From Mesorhizobium sp. (GTDB lineage Bacteria > Pseudomonadota > Alphaproteobacteria > Rhizobiales > Rhizobiaceae): a stretch of 64,000 nt of DNA. The DNA is taken from contig SAQE01000001.1 in NCBI GenBank assembly GCA_004020545.1, positions 62,001 through 126,000 of the forward strand, read 5' to 3'. The position numbers were made by a program, and so were the translations under genes. Below are positions 36,113 through 48,927 of this stretch, piece after piece; position 1 is the first letter of the stretch; each line of letters opens with the position of its first letter. The notes under the pieces were generated by a model. That model had not been told where the DNA came from, ran no database searches, and saw nothing but the letters and a program-made list of their open reading frames with translations.

Positions 36113-37228
36113 TTAGAGGATACGCTTCTCGGTCGCCGGATCGAAGAACACCGCCTTGCTGAGGTTGAAGGCCAGCGGCGTGCTGGTGCCGGGCTGGATC
36201 CTGGCATCGGCGCGCAGCCGTGCCACCACGCCCTTGCCGCCGAGATTGGTGACGGCGAAGGTGTCGGAGCCGGCCGGCTCGACCACTTCGATGTGGCAGT
36301 CGGCGGTGGCGATCTCGGACCCGTTGCGCTCGGCGCCTTCCGGATCGGTCAGCGCCTCCGGGCGAACGCCGAAGATGACCTGCTTATCCTTGAAGGCCGC
36401 AAGGCCGGCCGGCGCTCCGGTCAGCGACAGCGTGATCGGCTGGCGCGCCTCGCGATCGAGCACGACGGAGAGCTCGCTGCCATTGGCGCCGATCTTGGCC
36501 GGAATCAGGTTCATCGCCGGCGAGCCCATGAAGTCGGCGACGAACACATTGGTGGGGTTGTTGTAGACCTCGGCCGGCGTGCCGAACTGCTGCACCTCGC
36601 CGTCGCGCATCACGGCGATCTTGGTCGCAAGCGTCATCGCCTCGATCTGATCGTGCGTGACATAGACGATCGTCGTGCCGGTGGTCGCGTGCAGGCGCTT
36701 GATCTCGATGCGCATGTCGACGCGCAGCTTGGCGTCGAGGTTGGAGAGCGGCTCGTCGAACAGGAACAACTTCGGGTCGCGCACCAGCGCGCGACCCATG
36801 GCGACACGCTGGCGCTGGCCGCCGGAGAGCTGGCTGGGCTTGCGCTGCAGGAGATGGCCGATCTGTAGGATCTTGGCCACCTTGTCGATGGCAGCCTGCC
36901 GCTCCGCCGCCGGCACGCCGCGCATTTCCATGCCAAAGGCGATGTTTCCGGCTACCGTCATGTTCGGATAGAGCGCGTAGCTTTGGAACACCATGGCGAT
37001 GTCGCGCTTCGAGGGATGCAGGTCGTTGATCGCCCGGCCCTCGACGCGGATCTCGCCTTCGGTGATGTTCTCCAGCCCGGCGATGGTGTTGAGCAGCGTG
37101 GACTTGCCGCAGCCGGACGGACCGACCAGCACGAGGAAGCCGCCCTTTTCGAGCTCGACATTGATGCCCTTCAGGATCTCGACATTCCCGAAGCGCTTCT
37201 TCAGCCCATCAATTTCCAGAAAAGCCAT
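36113..37228 (-). CDS. Sugar ABC transporter ATP-binding protein (UgpC/MsmK-like)
   Basis: This is a 371-residue ATPase of a CUT1-type carbohydrate importer. Walker A GPSGCGKST (36-44), Q-loop MVFQSYALYPNM, signature LSGGQRQRVAMG, Walker B LFLFDEPLSNLDAK, and a C-terminal OB/TOBE domain for regulation. The start is ATG 37228. It lies 23 nt after a permease and 5 nt before the GMC oxidoreductase gene, so transport and first oxidation are encoded together. Confidence 0.95.
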   Translation of the reverse strand: MAFLEIDGLKKRFGNVEILKGINVELEKGGFLVLVGPSGCGKSTLLNTIAGLENITEGEIRVEGRAINDLHPSKRDIAMVFQSYALYPNMTVAGNIAFGMEMRGVPAAERQAAIDKVAKILQIGHLLQRKPSQLSGGQRQRVAMGRALVRDPKLFLFDEPLSNLDAKLRVDMRIEIKRLHATTGTTIVYVTHDQIEAMTLATKIAVMRDGEVQQFGTPAEVYNNPTNVFVADFMGSPAMNLIPAKIGANGSELSVVLDREARQPITLSLTGAPAGLAAFKDKQVIFGVRPEALTDPEGAERNGSEIATADCHIEVVEPAGSDTFAVTNLGGKGVVARLRADARIQPGTSTPLAFNLSKAVFFDPATEKRIL

Positions 37229-37251
37229 GGTCGTTCCTTCAGAAAATAGGG

Positions 37252-38196
37252 TCAGCCCTTGACCGCGCCAGCCATCAGCCCGCGCACGAAATAACGGCCG
37301 GCGACGACATAGACGATCAGGGTGGGGAGCGCGGCGATCATCGCCGCAGCCATGTTGACGTTGTATTCGACGACGCCGGTCGAGGTGTTGACGACATTGT
37401 TCAGCGCCACCGTCATCGGCATCACGTCGCCGGTGCCGGCGTAGGCGGAAGCGAACAGGAAGTCGTTCCAGATGTTGGTGAATTGGTAGATGACGGTGAC
37501 GACGAAGATCGGCATCGAGTTCGGCAGCATGATGCGGCGGAAGATCTGGAAGAAGGACGCGCCGTCGACCTGCGCCGCCTTGATCAGTTCGGTCGGGAAG
37601 GCCTCGTAGTAGTTGCGGAAGAACAGCGTGGTGAAGCCGAGGCCGTAGACGACATGGACGAAGACCAGGTTGACGGTCGAATTGCCGAGACCGAAGTTGA
37701 AGCCGGTCGCGTTCCGCAGGCTGGCGCCGAAGCGGCCGATGCTGCCGAGGATCGTCGCCATCGGCAGAAGCACCGACTGGAACGGGATGAAGCAGGCGAA
37801 CAGCATCATCGCGAAGACAAGCGTATGGCCGCGGAAGCGCCATTTGGTCAGCACATAGCCGTTGAGCGCGCCGAGTAGCGTCGAGATCAGCACCGCCGGC
37901 ACCACCATCTTGATGGAGTTCCAGAAGTAGCCCTTGATCCCCGCACAGGTCAGACCGACGCAGGTCTCACCCCAGGCCTTGAACCATGGCTCGATGGTCG
38001 GCGACTGCGGCAGCGCCAGCATGTTGCCGTTCTGGATCTCGTCCATGGTCTTGAACGAGGTGACCAGCATGACGAAGAGCGGCATCAGGTAGAACAGCGC
38101 GAACAGCGCAAGCAGCCCGTAGATGACGATGCGGTTGATCGTCTTGGCGCTGACGCCGCTCGAGGCCTGGCGGGCAGGTGAGGTGACGGCGCTCAT
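37252..38196 (-). CDS. Carbohydrate ABC transporter permease
   Basis: This is a 314-residue membrane permease of the CUT1 MalG type. About six hydrophobic segments are visible, with the ATPase-contact EAA loop AFPTELIKAAQVDGASFF and the conserved C-terminal segment RYFVRGLMAGAVKG. It overlaps the partner permease gene by 4 nt. Glucose/mannose-type importers (GtsABCD-like) have this length and loop. Substrate unknown; probably a mono- or disaccharide-like compound. Confidence 0.94.
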   Translation of the reverse strand: MSAVTSPARQASSGVSAKTINRIVIYGLLALFALFYLMPLFVMLVTSFKTMDEIQNGNMLALPQSPTIEPWFKAWGETCVGLTCAGIKGYFWNSIKMVVPAVLISTLLGALNGYVLTKWRFRGHTLVFAMMLFACFIPFQSVLLPMATILGSIGRFGASLRNATGFNFGLGNSTVNLVFVHVVYGLGFTTLFFRNYYEAFPTELIKAAQVDGASFFQIFRRIMLPNSMPIFVVTVIYQFTNIWNDFLFASAYAGTGDVMPMTVALNNVVNTSTGVVEYNVNMAAAMIAALPTLIVYVVAGRYFVRGLMAGAVKG

Positions 38197-39152
38197 CGCG
38201 GCTTCTCCCTGAGCTCGGAATAGAGGTAAGGCACGATGATCGCGGTCAGCGTCATCAGCATGATCACGGCGCTCGCCGATCCGACCGCCATCTCGTTTCG
38301 CTTGAAGGTGAACTCATACATGAAGTTGGACGGCAGCCAGGCCGAGCCGCCCGGCCCGCCGCTGGTCAGCGCCACCACCAAGTCATAGGACTTGATGGCC
38401 AGATGGGCGAGCACGATGAAGGCCGACAGGAACACCGGACGCAGCAGCGGAATGACGATGCGGCGGTAGAGCTGGAAGGTGGAGGCGCCGTCGATCTGCG
38501 CGGCCTTCATGATCTCGCCGTCGATGCCGCGCAGGCCGGCCAGGAACATCGCCATGATGAATCCGGAAGCCTGCCAGACGCCGGCGATGACCACTGTGTA
38601 GATGACGAAATCCTTGTTCTTGATCCAGTCGAAATGGAAGCTCGTCCAGCCCCATTGATGCAGCGTCTGCTCGAGGCCGAGGCCGGGGTCGAGGAACCAC
38701 TTCCAGGCGACGCCGGTGACGATGAAGGACAGCGCCATCGGGTAGAGGTAGATCGGCCGCAGCACGCCTTCGCCGCGGATCTTCTGGTCGAGCAGGATGG
38801 CCAGGAACAGGCCGAGCGCCAGGCAGATCAGGATGTAGAGGAAGCCGAAAATGCCCATGTTGGTGATCGAGGTGTACCAGCTCGACGGCGGGTCGCTCTC
38901 GAAGGTCCAGCGCCACAGCCGCTGATAGGCGCGGGCGCCTGTGATGTCATAGGACGGGAAGGTCTTGGAGTTGGTGAACGACAGATAGATCGTCCACAGG
39001 ATGAAGCCATAGACGAAAACGATCGTCGCCGCGAAGCTCGGCGCCAGAACGATCTTCGGCAACAGATCCTGCAACCGCGAGCGGACGGTCGCGCTAGGGC
39101 GGGTGTCGGGCCCCCGTGTCAGCTTGATGGTGGTTTCGGCAACTGTGCTCAT
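38193..39152 (-). CDS. Carbohydrate ABC transporter permease
   Basis: This is a 319-residue MalF-type permease. The N-terminal cytoplasmic part holds KLTRGPDTRPSATVRSRLQD, followed by six hydrophobic segments and the EAA loop GEIMKAAQIDGASTFQLYRR. I start at ATG 39152 (MSTVAETTIKL); the frame extends upstream to 39203 without clear similarity. It is 131 nt after the binding-protein gene, a gap holding a strong hairpin, and overlaps the second permease. Confidence 0.93.
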   Translation of the reverse strand: MSTVAETTIKLTRGPDTRPSATVRSRLQDLLPKIVLAPSFAATIVFVYGFILWTIYLSFTNSKTFPSYDITGARAYQRLWRWTFESDPPSSWYTSITNMGIFGFLYILICLALGLFLAILLDQKIRGEGVLRPIYLYPMALSFIVTGVAWKWFLDPGLGLEQTLHQWGWTSFHFDWIKNKDFVIYTVVIAGVWQASGFIMAMFLAGLRGIDGEIMKAAQIDGASTFQLYRRIVIPLLRPVFLSAFIVLAHLAIKSYDLVVALTSGGPGGSAWLPSNFMYEFTFKRNEMAVGSASAVIMLMTLTAIIVPYLYSELREKPR

Positions 39153-39238
39153 CGGCTCATCCCAGTACCGGTTGGTCGGAAACTGCCCGGCGCAAAGACG
39201 CACCAGGATCTGCTCCGCACCTTTTGTCGACAGGACAC

Positions 39239-39260
39239 CTCCCCCGCCGAGGCGGGGGAG
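39239..39260 (-). other. GC-rich hairpin after the sugar-binding-protein gene
   Basis: A 10-bp self-complementary run CTCCCCCGCC/GGCGGGGGAG lies between the binding-protein and permease genes. There is no T-run. It mirrors the arrangement after the first importer's binding-protein gene and probably raises binding-protein mRNA stability. Confidence 0.65.
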
Positions 39261-39283
39261 ACTCGAGTTTACGGCAAAACGCC

Positions 39284-40537
39284 TTACTTGGCGTCGTCGA
39301 TGGCCTTGACCAGCTCGGTCACGGCCTCATCCGAGGTCTTGATCTGACCGTGAACGAACTTCGACACGACGTCCTTGTAGGCGTTGGCGACCGCCGGAGG
39401 CGCGCCGTAGCCCTGGGCCAGCGAGCCGAACAGCGTGCCGCCTTCGTTGGCCTTCTTCAGGTCGGCGATGCCCTTCTTGCCGCAGGCGTCGAAGTCGGTG
39501 TCCGGCACGTCGGTACGGGCCGGGACCGAGCCCTTCACGACGTTGAAGGCCGACTGGAAGCTCTTCGACAGGGTGGCGGTGGCAAGTGCCACCTGGGCGG
39601 CCTTGCGGTCGTCCGGAACGTTGAACATGCCGAACATGTCGGAGTTGTAGACCACCGAGCCGTCGGTGCCCGGGAAGCGGTAGCAGAGGAAGTCGGTGCC
39701 CGGGGTCTTGTTGGCGGCGTGGAACTCGCCCTTGGCCCAGTCGCCCATGACCTGAACCAGCGCGTCGCCCTTGATGACCATGGCGGTGGCAAGGTTCCAG
39801 TCGCGGCCCGAGAAGTTCGGGTCGACATAGGTGACGAGCTTGGCGAGGTTGTCGAACGACTTCTTCATCGTGTCGGACTTGAGCGACTCGTCATCGAGGT
39901 CGTTCATCGCCTTCTTGTAGAACTCCGGTCCGCCGGTCGACAGCACGACGGAGTCGAACATGGTGGCTTCCTGCCAGTTCTGGCCGCCGAGAGCGAGCGG
40001 GATGACGCCCGCAGCCTTGGCCTTGTCGAGCAAGGCGACGAAGTCGTCGAAGGTCTTCGGCTCGGTGCCGCCGATCTTGTCCATCACCGCCTTGTTGATC
40101 CACAGCCAGTTGACGGAGTGGACGTTGACCGGAGCTGCGACCCACTTGCCGTCATAAACGGAGAATTTCTGCAGGGCGGCCGGAACCGACTTGTCCCAGC
40201 CTTCCTTCTTGGCGGTCTCGGTGAGGTCGCCCATGACGCCGGCGGCGGCATAGTCGAGCACGGTGTAGCCGAGCATCTGCGAGGCGGTCGGATAGTTGCC
40301 GGCCGCGACCATCGCCTTCAGCGCGGTCATGGCGGCGTCGCCGCCGCCGCCGGCCACCGGCACGTCCTTCCAGGCATAGCCTTCCTTGGCCAGATCCTGC
40401 TTCAGCACGTTCAGAGCAGCCGCTTCGCCGCCCGACGTCCACCAATGCAGCATCTGCACTTCCTTGACGTCCGCGGCATGCGCCGAGAACGCAAAGCTCG
40501 TCGCAAGAGCCGTTCCGATAAGCAGTTTGCGCAACAT
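39284..40537 (-). CDS. Carbohydrate ABC transporter substrate-binding protein
   Basis: This is a 417-residue periplasmic protein. The signal peptide [20 protein letters not shown] ends near AHA-AD; the mature start [19 protein letters not shown] is that of glucose/mannose-type family-1 binding proteins (GtsA-like). Aromatic-rich segments such as [13 protein letters not shown] are the expected sugar-binding type. It is the binding component for the permeases and ATPase that follow, and it sits 58 nt after the aldehyde dehydrogenase gene. Confidence 0.94.
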   Translation of the reverse strand: MLRKLLIGTALATSFAFSAHAADVKEVQMLHWWTSGGEAAALNVLKQDLAKEGYAWKDVPVAGGGGDAAMTALKAMVAAGNYPTASQMLGYTVLDYAAAGVMGDLTETAKKEGWDKSVPAALQKFSVYDGKWVAAPVNVHSVNWLWINKAVMDKIGGTEPKTFDDFVALLDKAKAAGVIPLALGGQNWQEATMFDSVVLSTGGPEFYKKAMNDLDDESLKSDTMKKSFDNLAKLVTYVDPNFSGRDWNLATAMVIKGDALVQVMGDWAKGEFHAANKTPGTDFLCYRFPGTDGSVVYNSDMFGMFNVPDDRKAAQVALATATLSKSFQSAFNVVKGSVPARTDVPDTDFDACGKKGIADLKKANEGGTLFGSLAQGYGAPPAVANAYKDVVSKFVHGQIKTSDEAVTELVKAIDDAK

Positions 40538-40595
40538 GTACTACCTCCCTTGTTGCATGCACATAACCGGCGGATGGCCGCCGGGGTCTCCCAAC

Positions 40596-42107
40596 TCAGC
40601 CGACCCACCATCCGGTGCGCTGGCCGCGATGAAACTGGATAGTCTTTTCCTCGGTATAATCCTCGACGGCGCGTTTGCCGAGTTCGCGTCCGAGACCGGA
40701 CTGCTTGTAGCCGCCGAAGGGCAGTTCGGGATAACCTTCCATGAACGTATTCACCCAAACCGTCCCCGAACGCACACCGCGCGCCACCGACATGCATGTG
40801 TCGATGCTGGCGCTCCACACACCCGCAGACAAACCATAGGGCGTGTTGTTGGCGATGTGCAATGCCTTTTCAATCGTTTCAAAAGTGAGCACGGACAGCA
40901 CCGGCCCGAACACTTCCTCGCGGGCGATGGCCATGTCCTCGGTGACGTCCCGCACGATGGTCGGGTCGAGATACTGACCGGCGTTGGAGGCGAGCTGTCC
41001 GCCGCCGCTGTAGACGCTGCCGCCATCGGTTTTCGCCGCCGTCACATAGCCGGCTACTTTTGTCATGTGGTCGGCCGAGATCATGGCGCCGACCTTGGTG
41101 CGGTCGTCAAGCGGATCGCCGACTTTCACCTTCTCGGCCAGCGCCTTGACCGCACCGAGGAAGTCATCGGCGATCGCTTCGTGCACGATCAGCCGGCTGC
41201 CGGCATTGCAGCATTCGCCGGCGTTGAAGAAGCCGCCGAACACCGCGGCATCCGCCGCCGCTTCGAGGTCGGCATCGGGGAAGACGATCTGGCCGTTCTT
41301 GCCGCCAAGCTCCATCGAAACCTTCTTCAAGGAATTCGAGGCGGCGGCCATGGTCATCTTGCCGACGCGGGTCGAGCCGGTGAAGGACACCATCTCGACC
41401 AGCGGGTGGCTGACCATCGGCGCGCCGACATCGGCGCCGAGACCCGCGAGGATGTTGACGACGCCAGCCGGCAGGCCAGCCTCGAGCAGGATGTCGCCGA
41501 GCACGAAGGTCGAGGCCGAGGTCATCTCGCTCGGCTTGACCACCGCCGTGCAGCCAGCGGCGAGCGCGAAGGGCAGCTTCTGGCTGACGATCAGGAACGG
41601 GAAATTCCACGGCGTGATGATCGAGACGACGCCGATCGGCTCGCGCAGCACAACGCCCAGCATGGACTCGCCGAGATTGGCGTAGCTCTCGCCATGCAGC
41701 GTCCGCGCAAGCGAGGCGGCGTAGCGCCAGATATCGACGCCGCCGCCGATCTCGCCGCGCGCCTGGGCGATCGGCTTGCCGGATTCCAGCGCGTCGAGCC
41801 TAGCAATCTCTTCCAGCCGGGTCTCGATCAGGTCGGCCGCCTTGAGCAGTACCGCGGCGCGCTCTGAGGCCTTCATGCGCGGCCATGGGCCGGTCTCGAA
41901 AGCCTTGTGAGCAGCCTGCACAGCGGCCTCGACCTCCGCCGCGCCTGCCTGGGCATAGCGCGAAACGGCAAAGCCGTGGCCTGGGCTGCTGCGCTCGATG
42001 GCGCGGCCGTCGCGGGCGTCGACATGCTTGCCGTCGATCAAAAGCTTGTAGGTCTTCGGCGCCTGCGACGCCTCGGCCGGCATGGCAATGTTGAGAGGTG
42101 CGTTCAT
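40596..42107 (-). CDS. Aldehyde dehydrogenase
   Basis: This is a 503-residue NAD(P)-dependent aldehyde dehydrogenase. Catalytic Cys in GFFNAGECCNAG, general base Glu in MELGGKNGQIVFPD, cofactor loop FTGSTRVGK, and NVSTF-like C-terminal VNTFMEGYPELPFGGYKQSG. Members of this branch oxidise betaine, succinate or glyceraldehyde-type aldehydes; the exact substrate is unknown. It lies 9 nt after the enoyl-CoA hydratase gene and likely oxidises an aldehyde made by cleavage or oxidation earlier in the pathway. Confidence 0.94.
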   Translation of the reverse strand: MNAPLNIAMPAEASQAPKTYKLLIDGKHVDARDGRAIERSSPGHGFAVSRYAQAGAAEVEAAVQAAHKAFETGPWPRMKASERAAVLLKAADLIETRLEEIARLDALESGKPIAQARGEIGGGVDIWRYAASLARTLHGESYANLGESMLGVVLREPIGVVSIITPWNFPFLIVSQKLPFALAAGCTAVVKPSEMTSASTFVLGDILLEAGLPAGVVNILAGLGADVGAPMVSHPLVEMVSFTGSTRVGKMTMAAASNSLKKVSMELGGKNGQIVFPDADLEAAADAAVFGGFFNAGECCNAGSRLIVHEAIADDFLGAVKALAEKVKVGDPLDDRTKVGAMISADHMTKVAGYVTAAKTDGGSVYSGGGQLASNAGQYLDPTIVRDVTEDMAIAREEVFGPVLSVLTFETIEKALHIANNTPYGLSAGVWSASIDTCMSVARGVRSGTVWVNTFMEGYPELPFGGYKQSGLGRELGKRAVEDYTEEKTIQFHRGQRTGWWVG

Positions 42108-42116
42108 CAGGTTCCT

Positions 42117-42885
42117 CTAGGATCTCGAAAAGGCCGGCTTCTGCTTGGCCTTGAAGGCGCCGACGCCGGCCTTGAGGTCAGCGGTGAGCGCGATGAAGCC
42201 GCTGGCCAGCGCTTCGGCCGCCGCGGCATTCTCCTCGCCCTCGGCAATGCCGATCATCAGCTTGGTGGCCTCGGTCGCCAGCGGCCCGCGTTCGGCGATC
42301 TTTTCTCCCCAGGCCTTCGCATCCTCGAAGGCCTTGCCGGTCTCGACGACGCGGTCGACGATGCCAAGCGCGAGCGCGTCGGCCGCCAGGAAAATCTCGC
42401 CGCCAAGCGCCATGCGCTTGACCGCCTGCGTGCCGAAGCGGCGCACGGCGCGCTGCGTGCCGGACCAGCCGGGCACCACGCCGATCGAGGTTTCCGGAAA
42501 GCCGAGCTTCACCTGGGTTTCGGCGACACGGAAGTCGCAGGCCGCGGCCAGTTCCAGCCCGCCGCCCAGCGCATGGCCGGACAGCACCGCGATGGTCGGT
42601 TGCCGAAGCCGCGCCAGCCGGTCGAAGACGCGGTGGCCGTAGCGCACCCATTGCACCTGAAAATCGGCGGCGCTCAATTGTGCCCAGGCCTCGACGTCGC
42701 CGCCGGCGCAGAAGCCTTTGCCTTCGCCACGGATGAGTACGACGCGGACGCCCTCGGCCAGTTCCGCCTCGTGGAGTGCGGTTTCGAGTGCCCGCAACAT
42801 CGGAATGTCGAGCGCGTTGAATTTTTCCGGCCGGCGCAGCGTGACGACGCCGATGGCGCCGTCCTGCTCGAAGGTGACAAGGCGC

Positions 42886-42893
<8 letters not shown>
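42117..42893 (-). CDS. Enoyl-CoA hydratase/isomerase
   Basis: This is a 258-residue crotonase-fold protein. The oxyanion-hole and substrate segments are seen in GKGFCAGGDVEAW, ALGGGLELAAACDFRV and the catalytic-type Glu in GFPETSIGVVPGWSG. It hydrates or isomerises enoyl-CoA, or cleaves a beta-keto/hydroxy CoA. ATG 42893 lies 8 nt inside the end of the CoA-transferase gene, so the two are translationally coupled. CoA-transferase plus crotonase indicate that the pathway activates a carboxylic acid as its CoA ester. Confidence 0.94.
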
Positions 42894-46549
<3,656 letters not shown>

Positions 46550-46584
46550 GTCAGTGCTTTCCTCCGCGTCTGGCATCAAATCTA

Positions 46585-46621
46585 TTGGAACGTTCTAAAC
46601 GTGATACCAAACCAGAGTCAA
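46585..46621 (-). promoter_or_regulatory. Promoter/operator of the LacI-headed operon
   Basis: On the minus strand TTGACT (46616-46621) and TTAGAA (46593-46598) have a 17-bp spacer. The operator TTAGAACGTTCCAA (46585-46598) overlaps the -10, with the CG-centred half-sites GGAACG/CGTTCT expected of LacI proteins. This supports repression of the whole operon and autoregulation. Confidence 0.7.
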
Positions 46622-46729
46622 TCGGGATTCGCGCGGAAACCGAAAAATTGATGGATGAGCCGCAAACGCAAGGGTATAGCGCCATGATTCGACATTGAAT
46701 CGCTTCAGTCGCAGGGATCATAAAGATCC

Positions 46730-46758
46730 TTGATTTATTGGAACGTTCCATTTATAGG
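46730..46758 (+). promoter_or_regulatory. Promoter/operator of the DUF993 gene
   Basis: TTGATT (46730-46735) and TATAGG (46753-46758) are spaced by exactly 17 bp. The perfect palindrome TGGAACGTTCCA (46739-46750) fills the spacer, an ideal place for LacI-type repression. The core is shared with the site at 46585-46598. Confidence 0.75.
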
Positions 46759-46779
46759 CTGCCGCAAAGGGAGACTTCC

Positions 46780-47934
46780 ATGGACATCATCCTGCCTGCG
46801 GAGAATGGCGCTCGAGCCAGCTACCGGCTGGTCGGCCAACCGGCGAAGGCGACCGTCGGCGCGGATTTTCCCCGCGTCGCCTATGCTGCGGCCCATGTCG
46901 TCGCCGACCCCTTCGCCATGACCGATCCCTGGTCGCGGCCAGCGGTCGACTGGGACAGGACCATGGCCTTCCGTCATCATCTGTGGCGGCTTGGTTTCCG
47001 GATTGCGGAAGCGATGGACACCTCGCAGCGCGGCATGGGTTTCGACTGGGTGAGCGCGAAGGAACTGATCCGGCGCTCGATCGCCGAGGCGCGCACGGTG
47101 AAGGGCGCCGATCTCGCTTCGGGCGCCGGCACCGACCATCTGGCGCCTGCGGCGGCCAAGTCGCTGGATGACGTGATCCATGCCTACGAGGAGCAGTTCG
47201 CCTTCATCGAGGGCGAGGGCGGCAAGGCGATCATGATGGCAAGCCGCGCGCTGGCGGCGGTGGCCAAGGGGCCGGACGACTATGCCCGCGTCTACGACCG
47301 CATCCTGTCGCAGGCGTCCGGCAAGGTCATCCTGCATTGGCTGGGCGACATGTTCGATCCGGCATTGAAAGGGTATTGGGGAAGCGATGAATTCGACGCC
47401 GCGCTCGATACGGTCGTCGCGATCATCGAGCGGCATGCCGGCAAGGTCGAAGGCATAAAGATATCGTTGCTCGATGCCGGCAAGGAGGTGTCGCTACGCA
47501 ACCGGTTGCCCGAGGGCGTGGTGATGTTCACGGGCGACGATTTCAACTACCCGGAATTGATCGCCGGCGACGGCAAGAGGCATTCGCACGCGCTGCTCGG
47601 CATTTTCGACGCCATCGCGCCGGTTGCCAACGCCGCGCTGGTGAAGCTCGGCGCGGGTGATCGGGCCGGCTATGACGCGCTGATGGCGCCGACCGTGCCG
47701 CTGTCGCGCAAAATCTTCGAGGCGCCGACCGAATATTACAAGGCCGGCATCGTCTTCATGGCCTGGCTGAACGGGCACCAGGACCATTTCACCATGGTCG
47801 GCGGCATGCAGTCGGCGCGTGGCATATGCCACTACGCCGACGTCTTCCGCCTCGCCGATCAGGCCGGATTGCTGGCCGATCCCGAGCGCGCCGTCGCCAG
47901 GATGAAGAGCCTCTTAGCGGTCGCAGGTGCCTGA
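46780..47934 (+). CDS. DUF993, dihydrodipicolinate-synthase-like protein
   Basis: This is a 384-residue protein I recognise as the DUF993 family, distantly related to the DHDPS/NAL class of Schiff-base aldolases. A lysine (about 227) lies in KVEGIKISLLDAG, resembling the VGIKD motif with the DHDPS catalytic lysine. The DFNYPELIAGDGKRHSH segment may be the active-site loop. The start is ATG 46780 with AAAGGGAG upstream. It is divergent from, and co-regulated with, the LacI operon, so it may carry out the aldol cleavage step of that pathway. The function is inferred. Confidence 0.85.
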   Translation: MDIILPAENGARASYRLVGQPAKATVGADFPRVAYAAAHVVADPFAMTDPWSRPAVDWDRTMAFRHHLWRLGFRIAEAMDTSQRGMGFDWVSAKELIRRSIAEARTVKGADLASGAGTDHLAPAAAKSLDDVIHAYEEQFAFIEGEGGKAIMMASRALAAVAKGPDDYARVYDRILSQASGKVILHWLGDMFDPALKGYWGSDEFDAALDTVVAIIERHAGKVEGIKISLLDAGKEVSLRNRLPEGVVMFTGDDFNYPELIAGDGKRHSHALLGIFDAIAPVANAALVKLGAGDRAGYDALMAPTVPLSRKIFEAPTEYYKAGIVFMAWLNGHQDHFTMVGGMQSARGICHYADVFRLADQAGLLADPERAVARMKSLLAVAGA

Positions 47935-48065
47935 GCCGGCAGGCTTGTTGGCTCCTGCCGATCTGCCGGCTGGCAAAAGATTCCTTCTCTCCTTTTGAAC
48001 CGATCCGTGACGAAGCGCGACCAAGCGCTGCGTAAGGAACCAAGTTCACCAGGGAGAACGCCACT

Positions 48066-48269
48066 ATGACTATCGTTTCAAGGAAGGTCTTTCTCGCGGC
48101 CATCGCCGTTTCCGTTCTGGCCGGCTGCAAGACCACAAGTTTCAGGGACTGCGACAACATCAAGCCGAACGTGACCCACAACGCCAAATGCTGCGGCATC
48201 GGCGATGCGCCGTGCCGTGAAGGCAAGGGCGGCAATCACGACCACAGGCCCGATCCTCGGCCGCAGTGA
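48066..48269 (+). CDS. Small lipoprotein-like protein
   Basis: This is a 67-residue protein with a basic N-terminus, a short hydrophobic stretch and a lipobox LAGC (Cys21), so it is probably a secreted lipoprotein. The mature part has three more cysteines (DC, and the pair CC before GIGDAPC) and a His/Pro/Asp-rich tail that could bind metal. AGGGAGA lies 8 nt before ATG 48066. I do not recognise a family. It lies between the DUF993 gene and tRNA-Val. Confidence 0.65.
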   Translation: MTIVSRKVFLAAIAVSVLAGCKTTSFRDCDNIKPNVTHNAKCCGIGDAPCREGKGGNHDHRPDPRPQ

Positions 48270-48284
48270 GGGATAGGGGAGTAA

Positions 48285-48333
48285 GGCAGTAGGGCATAGG
48301 GAACGGAATACGCCGACGCAAAGCCCTACTGCC
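48285..48333. repeat. Intergenic inverted repeat
   Basis: The 11-bp arms GGCAGTAGGGC (48285-48295) and GCCCTACTGCC (48323-48333) are perfect complements separated by 27 nt; flanking AGTAAGGCA-type sequence extends the symmetry loosely. It could be a copy of a mobile intergenic repeat. Nothing else lies in this gap. Confidence 0.5.
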
Positions 48334-48375
48334 CGTATTGCCTTGCTCACTTATTCCCGTGGGGATTTGTCAGGA

Positions 48376-48450
48376 TGGTGGGCGTGACAAGGATTGAACT
48401 TGTGACCCCTGCAATGTCAATGCAGTGCTCTCCCGCTGAGCTACACGCCC
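48376..48450 (-). tRNA. tRNA-Val (anticodon GAC)
   Basis: This is a complete cloverleaf of 75 nt including an encoded CCA. Acceptor GGGCGTG/CACGCCC, D stem GCTC/GAGC with loop AGCGGGA, anticodon arm CTGCA-TTGACAT-TGCAG giving anticodon GAC, five-base variable loop GGGTC, and T arm ACAAG/CTTGT with loop TTCAATC. It reads valine GUC codons. It is on the minus strand upstream of the small lipoprotein's end and next to cpdR. Confidence 0.97.
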
Positions 48451-48564
48451 ATCCGAAGCCGCGCATACACCATTTTTGGTCCGGCGCGTCAATAGCAGGA
48501 ACAAGAAAAGAAGCTCCGTTTTGCCGCATCGGCGACGAGCGCCGATATCTTGCCGGAAAATCCT

Positions 48565-48927
48565 TCAGGCCGCCTGCAGCATCTTCTCGACCTCGTTGAC
48601 GAGATCACGCAGGTGGAAGGGTTTCGACAGTACCTTGGCGTCCTTGGGCGCCTTGGAATCCGGATTGAGCGCGACCGCGGCAAAGCCGGTGATGAACATG
48701 ACCTTGAGGTCCGGATCGATCTCGGTGGCACGGCGGGCGAGCTCGATGCCGTCCATCTCCGGCATGACGATATCGGTCAGGAGCAGCGAGAAAGGCTCCT
48801 CGCGCAGCCGCTCATAGGCGCTGGCGCCATTGTCGAAATCGCTCACCTGGTAACCGGCTCGTTCCAGTGCCTTGACGAGGAACCGGCGCATATCGTCGTC
48901 GTCTTCCGCCAGCAGAATGCGTGCCAT
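48565..48927 (-). CDS. cpdR: Cell-cycle response regulator CpdR
   Basis: This is a 120-residue single-domain response regulator. The acidic pocket is EDDDD (8-12), the phosphoacceptor Asp52 (LLLTDIVMPEMDG), the switch Thr in FITGFAA and the conserved Lys in LSKPFHLRDLV. It matches CpdR, which in alphaproteobacteria controls ClpXP-dependent proteolysis (for example of CtrA) and is itself regulated through the CckA-ChpT phosphorelay. The alternate start at 48930 gives MM; I use 48927 (MARILLAEDD). It is next to tRNA-Val and an amidohydrolase, as I remember from other rhizobia. Confidence 0.93.
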   Translation of the reverse strand: MARILLAEDDDDMRRFLVKALERAGYQVSDFDNGASAYERLREEPFSLLLTDIVMPEMDGIELARRATEIDPDLKVMFITGFAAVALNPDSKAPKDAKVLSKPFHLRDLVNEVEKMLQAA

